Source: Aurelia coerulea | Taxonomy: Eukaryota; Cnidaria; Scyphozoa; Semaeostomeae; Ulmaridae | Assembly: GCA_039566865.1 (NCBI GenBank) | Contig: CM076947.1 | Coordinates: 21,081,501 to 21,145,500 of the forward strand | Direction: 5' to 3' | DNA: 64,000 nt | Shown here: positions 1 through 11,076 of the stretch, piece by piece | Numbering within the stretch: the first letter of the stretch is position 1 | Layout: every line of letters begins with the position of its first letter | The notes under the pieces: generated by a model | The model's database searches: none | Seen by the model: only the letters and a program-made list of their open reading frames with translations | What the model was told of the DNA's origin: nothing | Made by a program: the position numbers and the translations under genes

Positions 1-66
1 ATTTGTTATTGATGCTAAAGTCTTCTGGCAAGGATTGGGTGGATGAATATCTTTAGATTTACTCTT

Positions 67-282
67 ATTCTTTCGTTAACACTCGTGAATTCTCTCAGAA
101 AAAACCTTTCACGTGCACAAGGCGACAGTTTGCACTACTGGTTTCTGGGCAACATTTGCGGCTTTGCTTGTTTTGAATAGCTGGTTAAGAGACTTTTCAT
201 TGGCTGCCGTTCCTACTTGCTTTGAATTGTGATGTCAGTCAAAAGCAACTGAGGCTTGTGCAAGAAAGTCTGTCCTCATTAT
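67..282 (+). repeat. Partial copy of MITE family Q
   Basis: Aligns by eye with the right arm of the complete element at 1,862-2,470 (GCGGCTTTG, TGCTTTGAATTG and AAAGTCTGTCCT blocks in the same order). Confidence 0.55.
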
Positions 283-877
283 TCATAATATATTTAAACG
301 TGCATGGGAGTCAGAAAAGTTGACTAATTTCTTTTTTATTTGACCTCTTAATTTTTGAAAGCCAATCAATTTGAATCCCCCACCCCCTCCCTCTGATAGG
401 CCGTCCCTTAACGCAGAAAACTCCTTAATACCCCTTTTTTTATCTGAACCTGGGGTATTCATGTTTACTTGTTCTTAATTTCACTTCAATCACTATGAAA
501 CCGGCTCCATTCATAATACGTGTTGTTTAACAGAAATATACTCCAGTTGACTCTACATTACATCCACGCAACTGGTCGCTTCAGTTGAGATCACCGTAAA
601 TCTAGTTAAACGTCGCCAAACCACTAAGTCCATTTTCGTAAAGTTTCTTGTCGTAGAGTCCTGTCCATATATTCCTTTGCAAGCCTGTTTCACATTGGAT
701 GTTAGGCTTATATTAGAGATCCAGACACGATAGCGGTGTCTCGAGCGATGGGGACCTTGGGTGGGGAGCAGTGACGGGGACAGTTGTTGTCGTTGTTGTT
801 TCCTCGGCCGGCGTTCCGATTGTTCACTATTATATTTTGGCCTGACATCTGATGTGAAACCGGCTCAAATATTTATT
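283..877. other. No gene recognised
   Basis: AT-rich sequence with a short C-rich stretch near 378-395 and a GTTGTTGTC run near 785-800. Nothing with coding character. Confidence 0.4.
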
Positions 878-1095
878 TGTAAAATGTTTTTATAATTAGC
901 ATTTCTATCTGTATTAGTTGTAGCGTATGTATAGTAGTTTCTATTAGTTGTATTTTAGTTTATATTAATTCCAGGGGGTAGACATGATATTTTGCTCCTC
1001 CTGGTCCCCGTCCTTGTAGTGTGGTATAGTAGATCGTAGGTAGTGTTTAGGTAATTTTGTTGTAAATTTTTATATTGAATATAAAAAAAATGCTG
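878..1095 (+). repeat. LINE 3' tail-like sequence
   Basis: Shares with 51,475-51,640 a GGGGTAGACA...TTTTGCTCC block, a C-rich partner and an A-rich end (TATTGAATATAAAAAAAA). This fits the 3' UTR of a non-LTR retrotransposon that ends in a hairpin and A-rich tail. Confidence 0.45.
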
Positions 1096-1618
1096 TAAGT
1101 AAGCACGTCTTGTTCTCGATTCTTTAGCTGAGGATGGCACGAGTCTCAGTGCTGCTACGTACTTATATTCACTTGATCATGTCATAATTTACTGGATTTG
1201 TCAACATATGGATTGTCACTATTACTACTTTGTCGCTGTTACTAAATTGGATTTGTCGATCACCTACTATTTTCACTGGTTTAGGCCAAGTCCTTTCATT
1301 TGTCATCTTGCTCAACAAATATGAAACTACCCGTCGTTACACTGATAATAAAAAACAAAAATTCTTGTTCACTTTCTGTCATCGCAAAAAACAACTGCCA
1401 TGCAACTATAAACATTACCTTTCAAACACTTCACTAAGGAAACTAGACTTACAACGTGATTCCTTGTGTTCGTTCAATATATTTTTGATCTGACTTTCTA
1501 TTTTCTCTCATATAAGCGATAACTATCCAATTCAATGAGCGATGCTGAGACTTATGTAATGAGTCTATAAGAAAGCATCGATGTCAAGCAGCCCATAGCC
1601 ATTTAAACTATTCTTGAT

Positions 1619-1793
1619 GGGGAGATGAGATCGCTTTGTCTGAGGAAGCTTATGTGTCCCCCCCCCCATGCAGTGGGTTGAAGCGCATGCGCTCGTCATA
1701 GCTTTAACTCCAAAACGCTATTGCGCATGAGCTTTAACCTACTGCATCGGGGGGAAGCATGGGGTTCCTAGGGCGAAGCGTATCTCGTCTCCC
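1619..1793. mobile_element. Short MITE, family T copy 1
   Basis: Ends GGGGAGATGAGATCGCTTTG and GCGAAGCGTATCTCGTCTCC form imperfect terminal inverted repeats; the centre contains GCGCATGCGC. A second copy is at 17,876-18,040. Confidence 0.6.
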
Positions 1794-1861
1794 AAATAAA
1801 TTCGCAAGTTCTCCATTCATTCATTTACTTGCTCAGACTTTAATATAATGTTGATTACAAC

Positions 1862-2470
1862 AACAAGGACAGATTTTGTAAGACAATAGGATGACTTGCT
1901 TTTGCTCCCACCTGAATTCAAAGCGATTAGCGTTTGCAGACAAAGGAAATTCGCTCAACCAATAACTCAAAACAAACAAACAAAGCCACAAAATGTTCTC
2001 TGAAACCCAGGTACTTAGCGTGCTTGTTGTGCATTTCAGAAACTATTTTTAGGAGCAAATATGAGTATATATCGAAAGAAGAAGGATATGTCTACACATC
2101 TACTTCGGGCACTTTATTTCTTAGGTTCAGAAGCTGAGCAGTAAATTGCTTTAATCACAACAACAAAATAAGAGAATTAAATCGCCTCCCAATCAGCTTT
2201 TGAACCAAATAAATTAAATGTCCAAGGTAAATGTGTAGATATATCCTTCTTCTTTCGATATATGCTCATGTTTGCTCTTAAAAACGATTTCTGGAATGCA
2301 CAACAAGCGAGCTAGCTACCTGCGTTTCAGAGAAACTTTTGCGGCATTGTTTGTTTTGAATTACTGGTTGAGAAGATTTCCTCTGTTTTGTCTACGATCG
2401 CTAATCGCTTTGAATTGCGGTGTCAATCAAAACTAACTCGTGCTATTGTCTTACAAAGTCTGTCCTTGTT
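1862..2470. mobile_element. Foldback MITE, family Q copy 1, with 9-bp TSD
   Basis: Long palindrome whose arms run 1,862-about 2,145 and about 2,170-2,470. Termini AACAAGGACAG / CTGTCCTTGTT are flanked on both sides by GATTACAAC (1,853-1,861 and 2,471-2,479), a perfect 9-bp target-site duplication. Non-coding. Confidence 0.8.
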
Positions 2471-2574
2471 GATTACAACCCATCAATGATTCAGAACTCT
2501 AATATCACTGTGCCAAGACTTTGCTATGAAAAGCCAAAGGCAACTGAGTGACCTAGGAATTTTATCAGAAAAGT

Positions 2575-3200
2575 TTAGTTATCATTGCCAACATTTAACA
2601 AATAATATATTGTTGAGTAAGAATTGATTGCTTCCAGAAGGACTTCAAATAACTTCAAAAACTTGCAAGCAGCATTTCCTGTATTGAATTGGAACAGAAA
2701 TATCTTACTTCCAAGGGGCAAATCGCTGACAAAAATAGCCTGTGTGTCGAGAAAGAAAGAAATCGTGTGAATCTCCATGGCGAATTCTCATGATTTCTGA
2801 ACCTAAATATTTCCAAAAGCAGATAGCTCCACAGCTCAACTGGCATTCATCTGCCAGCCAAAATTGTTTTATCCTTGGACATGTAAGTGGTGATATTTGT
2901 GGTTAATATTGCACAGAGAGCCAAGGCAAGATTGTTCCCCTGTGTGGTTCCCTCTTGTGAGTTTATCTCTTCATCTCTTGTAGCAATCGAAAATGGTGTC
3001 TTGTCTATACATGTTTATGATGTAAATGGACAGAGCATGGTAATTTATCCCAAGATTGTGCATGGCTACTTTCCTGTTAAGCCTGTTGAATGCATTTGAG
3101 GCATCCACAAATATAACCCCATCCACGCCTTCTTGTGAAAATATTTTCTTTTTTGGCATGTATTGCTGCTTCTGAGCCCCTTTCAATTTCATCTTTCAAC
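2575..3200 (-). pseudogene. Decayed reverse transcriptase fragment
   Basis: Around 3,110-2,990 a short frame reads VDGVIFVDASNAFNRLNRKV and onward, a recognisable reverse-transcriptase motif A-type block (D-x-x-x-A-F). Downstream the frame is broken several times, with further RT-like pieces to about 2,580. No intact ORF remains. Confidence 0.55.
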
Positions 3201-3747
3201 AGCCAAGAGACTGCTTTCCCAATTATACATCTATTATAAAATAAGTCAATGTATAAAAGGCTCATTTTCAAAGGAAGTGAGTTTAGTGTTGCTATAAATG
3301 CAACACATGCTCTGTTGGTAAAAAATTGAGGAATCGCAAGAATTTTCTCATGACCAGACCCATATTAGTCAGGCTGCATCCATAAGGGCCCCTATAAGTC
3401 TTCCATGGCCGGTGAAAAATTCTGAGCTAGTCCGCCATGGACTGTCAACTTTTGGTGGAACGTAAAAGACATTAGGCTGTGTTTGCAGTAAGTATTTGTT
3501 GTTATATTCAGTACAGGCCATGTGCAAATTAACAATGGTTCTCCCGCATGAGAATTCTTCTACAGCAAAATTTACAACAAATCCTTATCGTAATGGGTAG
3601 AGAGAGAATATCAGCACACAATTCTTGTCATGTTAATATCCATAAGGCCTGTACTGTATCAAGAAATTTTCGTATGCTTGATTGAATGATTGATTTATTT
3701 ATTCATCCATTGCAATTAAACATTTCAAGGCTACAAATTCAACTTAC
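3201..3747. other. No gene recognised
   Basis: Probable gene 2 intron or 3' sequence; no exon with matching phase was found. Confidence 0.35.
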
Positions 3748-3973
3748 GTCTGTTTCTCTGAGGTCAACTTTTTCTTCCTCTTTCAACAGCCCACTGGCAG
3801 AGACAGTTGAGTACCTCTCTCCTGCTGCACTCTTTGCCCTTGGTGAACCTCTATGCTGTTGCCTTGGTGAATTTCTGTGAGCCGGTGCAGGTCGGATTTG
3901 AGAAGATGATGGTCGGCTATGTGCTGAAGACTGCCGTTCAAGACCGCCTGATTGACTGTCATACCCATTGTAC
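3748..3973 (-). CDS. Gene 2 exon 2 (partial gene): Ser/Arg/Pro-rich protein
   Basis: Acceptor TTCCTTTTTAG, donor GTAAGT, 226 nt. The first base completes an Arg codon left open by the exon at 8,378-8,640, giving 75 further residues: YNGYDSQSGGLERQSSAHSR, several SPR and RGSPR motifs, then LLKEEEKVDLRETD, probably the start of a helix. The sequence looks disordered and rich in potential phosphorylation sites. No further exon could be recognised at lower coordinates, so the gene presumably continues past the left edge. Function unknown. Confidence 0.65.
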
Positions 3974-4729
3974 CTAAAAAGGAAAATCCATACTTATAAT
4001 ACATTCAATAAATAAATACAGTCAAAATCCTTTCATTTTTGTTTCCATTTTCGTTTGTTTGTATTTTTAAGTAAAAATCGTTTATATGTAGCCTTTTTTA
4101 ATTGCACATTTAGATGTAATTTAGTTTAATGTTCTATGTAGATAGTCATGTGTTCTTGTTTCCCAGGTTATCATCTTAGTTATGTAGTTCAGTAATTTGT
4201 AAGTATAGTCATAAGTACATCGTTTTTGTAAATTTTCGTATTGAATAAAAATAAATAAATAAAACAACTAAATAACTACTGTATGAACTCTGAAGCCTTT
4301 TGCTTCACCATTATGTCATTCATTTGCCTTTTAGCAGATGACTAGAAATTTGTTTGGTTTATTTTTTCTTGTTGTGCTGGTCAATTATTGTTTTTCTCAT
4401 CCTCTATTTTTCTGCCCTACTTTTAATAGTGTTTCATTTCCTACTTCCTTTAGTTTAATGCCATATTGCCATTTTAATTTCTCTGAGACAGACTGCATAT
4501 CTGGCTTTAACCCCCCTTGAGACAGGCTGTATATCTGGCTCCCACGTTGCATCCTTCTATTGCTCTGTCTTTGATTTTCATTGTGTTCCCAGGCCTCCCC
4601 AGTGGAATTTAGCTTGCGCACTGTTGCATTTGCGCTAGGTATCTACCTGCACTGGCTGCAAAGTCAGTGGATCACAACAGGGCACCATAACACCTTTTGA
4701 ACAATGACAATTATAAATGAAGGTCTGTA
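3974..4729. other. Intron of gene 2 with an A-rich retroelement-like tail
   Basis: 4,020-4,265 is T-rich then ends TATTGAATAAAAATAAATAA, resembling a LINE 3' end on the plus strand. The remainder shows no coding or palindromic structure that I can support. Confidence 0.35.
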
Positions 4730-5139
4730 AAGCCCCAGTCAAACCAACTGAACATTTCATTTGCAAGTGAACATTTGCAAACCTTGTTCAGCCAATGCTC
4801 AGCGCAGCTAAACATTTCACCCAACATTTCACTGAGCAACGCAAACCTTTGTGGGCGTCTGCACAACGCCCCATAAACAATGAAAGTTTCACGCCAAAAG
4901 TCAATGCCCTCTCCAAGCTGGACATGTGCAACTTGAGCAAAGCTCAGAAGGGTGGTCAAATGAACTGAGCAACGCTCAACAACACCTCAAACAAGAAAAA
5001 TGTTTAATAACTCTCTCAACAATTTTGATCACCATCAAACAAGACTGAGCACAGCTGAGCAAGTGGTCAAACAAATTAAACCTTTCTCTGAGCAGGCATG
5101 TGATATGAGTGAAATGTTCAGTTCATTTGACCAAGGCTT
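4730..5139. mobile_element. Degenerate palindromic MITE
   Basis: Left end (AAGCCCCAGTCAAACCAACT) and right end (AGTTCATTTGACCAAGGCTT) are inverted repeats with few mismatches. The interior has many CTGAGCAA / TGAACATTT variants in both orientations. Confidence 0.6.
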
Positions 5140-5603
5140 AAGTTATGGTCAGACCATTGTCTAAACAAGGTTCAAATGAGGTTGGTTGTGCAAAACAGAA
5201 CGGAAAATAAAGCAAATGCATCTAAAAGGATAAAAAATTATGTAATCTGACACACTGGGAGATTTTCAAGAGCTGTGTCTTGAATGATATGGTCAGACCA
5301 TTTGTTCCATTCATGTTATAACAATGGTTTGAGCCAATGATAATTTTGTTAAACCTAACTCAAGGGTGGACCCAGACCGGCTTTACCAGTTTCCATGCAT
5401 TGGTCAGGTCTCATGACCAAAGAAAATTTTTTGCTTTTTACCAAAATTTGTGCCCAAAACATAAACAATATACAGCCTTTTTTTGGTATAACCAATGTCA
5501 AGTCAAAGGATGACAAATAGGGCAGTTTTACCCGGGTGAATCAGAAAAATGTTTAGCCTGTTTGGCAGGCTGTGGGACAAAAAGTCGTAATTTATATAAG
5601 TTA

Positions 5604-5720
5604 AACCCACCTGAATCCACCTGAACCCACCTGAACCCAGCTGAATCCATCTGAACCCAGCTGAACCCAGCTGAACCCAGCTGAACCCATCTGAACCCAG
5701 CTGAACCCATCTGAACCCAG
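5604..5720 (-). repeat. 10-bp minisatellite, left arm of element H
   Basis: About twelve head-to-tail units of CTGAACCCAN / CTGAATCCAN. The reverse complement forms the matching block at 6,768-6,866. Confidence 0.85.
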
Positions 5721-6149
5721 CAGAGACCAACCTGACTCGATAGAAATTCCCAAGGGGTCCCCTGCCAGGTGTGATAGCTCCGTTTGGAAATATCAAGAAC
5801 AATGTATCAAAAGAAGCGGGTGATAAGCATAGTTAGCGATTTATGGTGTTAATGAAAACAGCTGAATAACAATCGTTCTGATCTCATTGGCTCTGACGGT
5901 TTTTCATTTTGGCATTTTATGGGTTCAAAATGCCTTATCGATTTGTGTGGCCATAACTCCGCCAATCCAGGAGACATTTTAGCCGGCATCCAAACTTTAA
6001 TACCCAAACATCTGGAGAGTAGATTTCTTTAAAAAAAGTCGGGAAATTTCAAGCAATTTTATTTCTTTCCTGGTTGCGTTTTATGAAGGTAGGTAAACTG
6101 TTGAAAAATTGTCATGGATTTCTTTCGCAGTGACATCACTCTCCTACTA

Positions 6150-6539
6150 CACGTTTTTTTTATATAAGAAACTGGTTTATAAGAAACTAGCACTAGGCTG
6201 GCGAAAAATTTAAGAAACTCTAGTACTATGCCTTAGAATTGCTAAGAAACTTTTAAAGCCAAATACAAGGACATCATGGGGAAATAATTGTTGAGCCTGT
6301 ATTTTTTGGTAATATTCATGATAAATTTATGTTTTGAGTAAAATAGAACTCTCCTTCTTGCTAAAAAATATGCTGTCTGTCAAGAAACCAATATGCGGCG
6401 GTGGTAGAAACTACATGCATCAAAAAATAAGAAATAAATTAAGACACTTTTAGTACTAAAAAGCTGAAATTTCCACGTGAAATTAAGAAACTTTTAGTAC
6501 TATGGGCTTATCCAAGTTTCTTATAAAAGAAAAAACGTG
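6150..6539. mobile_element. Tc1/mariner-type MITE, family G copy 1
   Basis: Termini CACGTTTTTT...ATAAGAAACT and the inverse CTTATAAAAGAAAAAACGTG, flanked by TA. The interior repeats AAGAAACTTTTAGTACTA in inverted pairs. Confidence 0.75.
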
Positions 6540-6767
6540 TAAATCATCAGGCCTAACTTTTTCACCTTCACCTGAACACAATATTGTTTTCATCAGTTAT
6601 TTGACTAAAATGTCCTTTGAGTTTCTGTGTTTGTTAATCTGAAGGGCTGTAATTCCAAACAGAGCTATTAGCATTATGAACAAGTGTTAAATGCCAATTC
6701 CCTGCTTGTGTGCTTCATACAAATCACTGGACCTCTTGGGATTTCTATTGCCTCAGGTTGGTCTCTG

Positions 6768-6866
6768 CTGGGTTCAGATGGATTCAGCTGGGTTCAGATG
6801 GATTCAGATGGATTCAGCTGGGTTCAGATGGATTCAGCTGGGTTCAGATGGGTTCAGCTGGGTTTA
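6768..6866 (+). repeat. 10-bp minisatellite, right arm of element H
   Basis: About ten units of GGGTTCAGAT / GGATTCAGCT; inverted partner of 5,604-5,720. Confidence 0.85.
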
Positions 6867-6935
6867 ACTTATATAAATTACGAACAAAAAGTAAAGAACC
6901 TGTACCCAAAACTAAAAAAGGTTGTTCTATCAGTC

Positions 6936-7364
6936 AAAGGCCAATTTACGTAGTTGTGAAAATTTCGTGTGGCAAAATCACTTATTTTTTAGACCATGAA
7001 ATAAGGAAAATGCCTGTGAGGGGTCTGTATGGGAATCGAGAATTCCACGCTTGATTCTGGTCAATGATTTATTTGCCATTTAAATTCATTTCTATTTATT
7101 TATTACTATTTCTGAAACTGAAAATTGTATTGAATTTAAATCTAAAATATGGCAAATAAATAATGGACCAGAGTTGAAGAAGATGGAATTCTCGTTCCCA
7201 TACAAGCACTCTCCAAATTTCTAGGTCAAAATGGTGAGTCATCCACAGTATCTTACCAACAAAAATTTCACATCTATTTAGCCTTTAACTGATAGATTAA
7301 CATTTCTTCCATACTCTTTAGTCCACAGCCTACCAAACATGTTCACTTCTTTTTTGTCATCCGG
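6936..7364. mobile_element. Palindromic MITE, family I (approximate ends)
   Basis: Shares blocks (TTTTTAGACC, ATGGACCAGA, CACATCTATTTAGCCTTT, CCACAGCC) with the pieces flanking MITE B3 at 36,840-38,082. Right end is a decayed CACCCGGTA-type terminus. Confidence 0.5.
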
Positions 7365-7399
7365 AATATAAATTAATACAAAAAATGCGTATGACAGAT

Positions 7400-7815
7400 T
7401 TAAGCCTATGTTACACCATAGCAGATTGCTTTTCACATCGGATTGGTTTTGAAACATCTTCATCAAATTGCACGCAGTTACACAATATCAGATTGCCATG
7501 AACCCATTTTTCATTGCAGTTACACGACACAGAGTCACCCTGCACTGCGAAGTCTAAATCTATTGTCTTTGACAACTGCGAAGCCTAATTGGAGTGGGAC
7601 AACATAAAATTGATGCAGATACACAAGATCAAATGTGATGCAGAGTGAATTGGATCTATTTTTACCTCACTTCAAGAGCGGAGTGGTTTCACGACACAAA
7701 AACAGATTTGAGTGCCACCGGATTGCCTCGGTGTTGTGTAACTGTACTCCACCCTATCCAACGCGAAAAGCAATCTGGTGTGTGATGAATCCGGTATTGT
7801 GTAACTTAAACTAGG
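7400..7815. repeat. Degenerate palindrome
   Basis: GATTGCTTTTC near 7,425 and GAAAAGCAATC near 7,767 sit in inverted arms that also share GTTACAC / GTGTAAC. Probably a decayed MITE. Confidence 0.45.
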
Positions 7816-8377
7816 GCCTTGTAGCAAAGAACCCCAAGTTCTTTTCAAGCCATTCAATTCAAAGCAAAAATTAATACAATTTTGCGCCAACCTTTTTTTA
7901 AGATTTGAGCCCTGTCCATGCTGAAAAATTAAGGAACTGGTAGGAAACTTTTGGCAGCGAAAACATCCTAAAATTTAAGAAACCAGCTACAAGCCTTGGA
8001 CATAAGTTTCTAAAAATAAGAGTATCTATCTTTTAGAGTGTTGTTAAGCAACAAGTATATAATTCTCATACTTGAGAAACCTGCAAATTCAGCACTATTT
8101 CTTCTATTTTCTCAAACAACAGTGCTAATGGTCAAAACTAAATGCACAATATTAGGCCACAACCAGAGGTTGTGCTGAAAAGTGGGAGAGGCTTGTGAAG
8201 CGATTTGTTTTGATTCTGAGGTTTGCAGCAGGCACAGTTTTAGTGTGCCTTTGCTTGTGCCTTTGCTCACAAGATTAAATCTATCATATATCATTACTAG
8301 TGCTTATCCTATCAAGTGGAAATTATCTCTCAATCTGATGAGTTAAAAAAATTGCGAGATAATTTCGGCATATTTAC
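7816..8377. other. Gene 2 intron, no further feature
   Basis: 7,920-8,030 carries AAGAAAC and GGAAACTTTT motifs reminiscent of family G, too decayed to delimit. Confidence 0.3.
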
Positions 8378-8640
8378 CGCGCAGGTTGGAAGCCTCCTTG
8401 GTCACGATGCCCTTCCGCTGCAACTTGAACTTCTGGCATGTGTGGGGAAGGTGTCCTCTCCAACTGATATGCTTCGACCGGTGGATAAACAACATCTCCA
8501 GCTGCTGGTGGTGGGTATGCTGCTCCATAACCAATGCCATAATCCGGTGCTGCATTCATGGGAGGGTATCCATAGGGCGGTTGCTGCTGCTGCCCAGAGT
8601 TCATCTGACCCTCGAACCCAATTGGCCTATTATTTGCCAT
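8378..8640 (-). CDS. Gene 2 exon 1: Gln/Pro/Tyr-rich N-terminus
   Basis: ATG at 8,640; 87 codons plus two bases, ending at donor GTAAAT. Product MANNRPIGFEGQMNSG, then QQQQPPYGYPP and Ala/Pro/Tyr-rich low-complexity sequence, ending GGFQPA. Without splicing it would stop after 88 residues; the phase-matched exon at 3,748-3,973 argues for splicing. No recognised domain. An in-frame upstream mini-exon is possible (8,746-8,779). Confidence 0.65.
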
Positions 8641-8745
8641 TCTGATTCTGTCCTAGCTGCTAACTTGCCTCAAAAAGATTACAGCCGCATGACAAACCAA
8701 AATCTTCGACTTGCGGCTTAATAGAAATCAGAGTTAATTACTTAC

Positions 8746-8779
8746 AGCTGGTTGGTTAACTGGTGTCTTCAAAATGCCT
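8746..8779 (-). CDS. Possible upstream mini-exon of gene 2
   Basis: Acceptor-like TTTGCTCATTTAG, 34 nt, then consensus donor GTAAGT. One frame is open (GILKTPVNQPA) and would join in phase, via an acceptor CAGCTAG, to codons reading directly into the ATG of the next exon. It could instead be 5' UTR, in which case the ATG at 8,640 is the start. Confidence 0.3.
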
Positions 8780-9460
8780 CTAAATGAGCAAAGTTTGTAA
8801 ATATCTCCCGGAAAAAACAAACACAAACACCAAACTCAGCTGCAAACACACTTCGCAAGCTGGATTCGAGAACTTATTACAAAAGTCAAAGTATCACTTA
8901 TTGAATTGAATGATCACAAGAGAAAATGCAAAATCTTTTGAAAGGAATACAAGCAATCGTTGTAGTAAGTTTTTATCAAAAGCAAATGTTCATGTTATGG
9001 TAACCCAGGAATCAATCCAATTCAGTTCGTCGCAACATGACCATTTGAAACAAGTACCTCCCATTCGTCAACTTCATTCAATTTTTTGGAGAAGACACTT
9101 TTTCACCTGCCAGAAATTTTTCATTTGAAAATAATGAATCCAACAGCAGGATCTATAACAGGTATTGCAGCGAGGGTTCGAGCCCCTCCCTAAGTCAACA
9201 GTCAATTCGCTTACTCGAAACAACATTTGGAATAAAGCACCTCCCATTCCTCAGAAATTTTTTCACCAAGGAATTTGAAAACTAATATACTACAGTAGAC
9301 ACTGGCAAAATGCATTTAGCAGCATGTGCAGGGGTTGCAAGGGGACCAGATTTGAAGGGGACCTGAAACCAGTGGAGGCATCAGCAAGGTCTGCAAAGGG
9401 CCCCTTTTCTTGTGGAAATTTTGGTCATTGTTATAAAATTTGAGTTAGTAGTAGCTAGTG
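8780..9460. other. No gene recognised upstream of gene 2
   Basis: Holds a diverged direct repeat around ACCTCCCATTC (near 9,056 and 9,240). Possible 5' flank of gene 2. Confidence 0.35.
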
Positions 9461-9477
9461 CAGTGGCATAGCGCACA

Positions 9478-9780
9478 GTTGTTGGGGTTAGAGAAACTCC
9501 TAAGGGCCTCCGAGCTGTAGGGGCCCCTTAGGTTCTTCAGCAAACTACTCCTACTATTACTGATTTTCACTAGAGCAACTCCTAGGGGCCCCTGAGCTGT
9601 AAGGGCCTCTCAACAAACTGCTACTACTGTTACTGATTTGCACTAGAGCAACTCCTAAAGGCCCCCCGAGCTGTAAGGCCCCTCAGCAAACTGCTACTAC
9701 TGTTACTGATTTGCAATAATTAGTGCAAATCAGTAACAGTAGTAGCAGTTTGCTGAAGAACCTAAGGGGCCCCTACATTC
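9478..9780. repeat. About 75-bp tandem repeat ending in an inverted copy
   Basis: Three head-to-tail copies of a GC-rich unit (CCGAGCTGTA, then GCAAACTGCTACTACTGTTA and CACTAGAGCAACTCCTA) are followed by one copy in reverse orientation. Confidence 0.75.
9683..9756. repeat. Perfect 33-bp inverted repeat with 8-base loop
   Basis: Arms 9,683-9,715 and 9,724-9,756 are exact reverse complements by direct reading; loop 9,716-9,723. Confidence 0.9.
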
Positions 9781-9807
9781 TTTCTTTATGAGTTTGGACT
9801 TAACAGC

Positions 9808-9998
9808 GCAGCTTATTCAGAGCTCTACTGCATCTACCACTTTATGATGACTTTGGCAGTCACACAAGTTGAATGTGAACGCAGCTTCTCGTTTCTGAAG
9901 ACAATCAAGAGTCGATTGAGGAGCATTATGGGGCAAGAACGTTCAGAAGCCCTCATGCTGAGCGTCACTTGCTACTTACCATTTCAAACGAAGATATG
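9808..9998 (+). pseudogene. hAT transposase C-terminal (dimerisation) fragment
   Basis: From about 9,850 the frame reads LAVTQVECERSFSFLKTIKS, then RLRSIMGQERSEALMLS, the C-E-R-x-F-S and L-R-x-x-M-x-Q-x-R-L/S pattern typical of hAT C-terminal domains. Stops and frameshifts upstream show it is inactive. Confidence 0.75.
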
Positions 9999-10589
9999 AT
10001 CGAATAATTTAATAAAACTTCAAAGGAACTGTATAGGTTGCTACACTTGTAAAACTGTTTAGAACTAAAAATATCATTTTAACTGAGGTATATCATATTT
10101 GGCTAAACAATTTCGATCGAAACTTTCACGCCCCTGAAACCTGACACATCACTGAATCTGCTGGAATTGGATTTGAATGTTTCTGAAAAGTTGAGAAGCC
10201 AAGCATATTTCGATATGCATGGAGCAAAATATAGGTATTCATGCTATCATGCAATACTTTACAGTACTCATTAGTACTCATATAGTTTGACATACCAGAT
10301 TTCAAGAGGCTAGAAATTTTAAACACACTGCAATTACTGAAAAATTTTGCAAGGATATCTAGAGGAATGATGTCTTGAAGTCGTGGCATAAAATGCTGTC
10401 TGTAGATAAAACATCCAAACTGTTTGAAAGCTTTTTAATAGCATTTTAAGCCAATTTAAAGGGCATGGCTGCAAAAATTTCTCCGGGGGAGCACCCCCAG
10501 TATTTATCGGTTCGCTTCGCTCGCCTTCGGTTTCGGGCCCCTCTCTTTTAAATCGCCCGGGCCCCTATTTAGGTGCCAGTCCGCCTCTG

Positions 10590-11076
10590 GGACAGAGGGA
10601 CGCAGCACCCTCACAGAAGGTTATTTGTGGAAGTCCCAATCTGCCCGTTAGATTGTTTGTCATTTACAGGTTAACCATTAAAAGTTTTGGAAGATGCATT
10701 GAAGATGAATTCACGATTCATGATGGGACAACTGGGGGTTGCTCGTCGCAGTGGATAGAGCGTTAGCTAACGCATCTCAAGATTTGTAATTCGAATCTAG
10801 ATCAACAACAACAGGGTGTTCTGGAAAATCGTTCGACGTTTGATTAAATCTTGAAAACTAACAATAACATCCACAAGCCCGTGGGATGATAATCCTGCCC
10901 TTGAGATTTTGAAGTAATTTTAGACATCAGAATCTCGCAAATCCGTTGAAAATTCATTGAGTTACGAGCTTTCAAAGATTAAATTTATGCGGCAGTGGAC
11001 ACTAGAGATCCCTAGATAACTTGTAATGCGAAAAACACCAAAATCAAGGTAAAGGAAGGTTTACCTCTGTGAATAT
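10590..11076. other. Mostly featureless; possible tRNA-derived SINE head
   Basis: 10,737-10,806 reads GTTGCTCGTCGCAGTGGATA then TAATTCGAATCTAG, resembling decayed A and B boxes of a tRNA-derived element on the plus strand. No intact cloverleaf is evident. Confidence 0.35.

Larger units (their letters stand above)
5586..6882. mobile_element. Foldback element H with minisatellite arms, interrupted by a G MITE
   Basis: Left arm from 5,586 and right arm to 6,882 are inverted copies: ATTTATATAAGTTAAACCCA, then a run of 10-bp units, then AGCAGAGACCAACCTGA and GAAATTCCCAAGGGGTCC. The centre holds the G-family MITE at 6,150-6,539. Confidence 0.7.
9461..10589 (+). mobile_element. Decayed hAT transposon remnant (approximate)
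   Basis: CAGTGGCATAGC at 9,461 and the inverse-type GTCCGCCTCTG ending at 10,589 resemble hAT termini. Between them lies a hAT transposase C-terminal fragment (9,808-9,998). Exact boundaries and a TSD could not be established. Confidence 0.45.
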
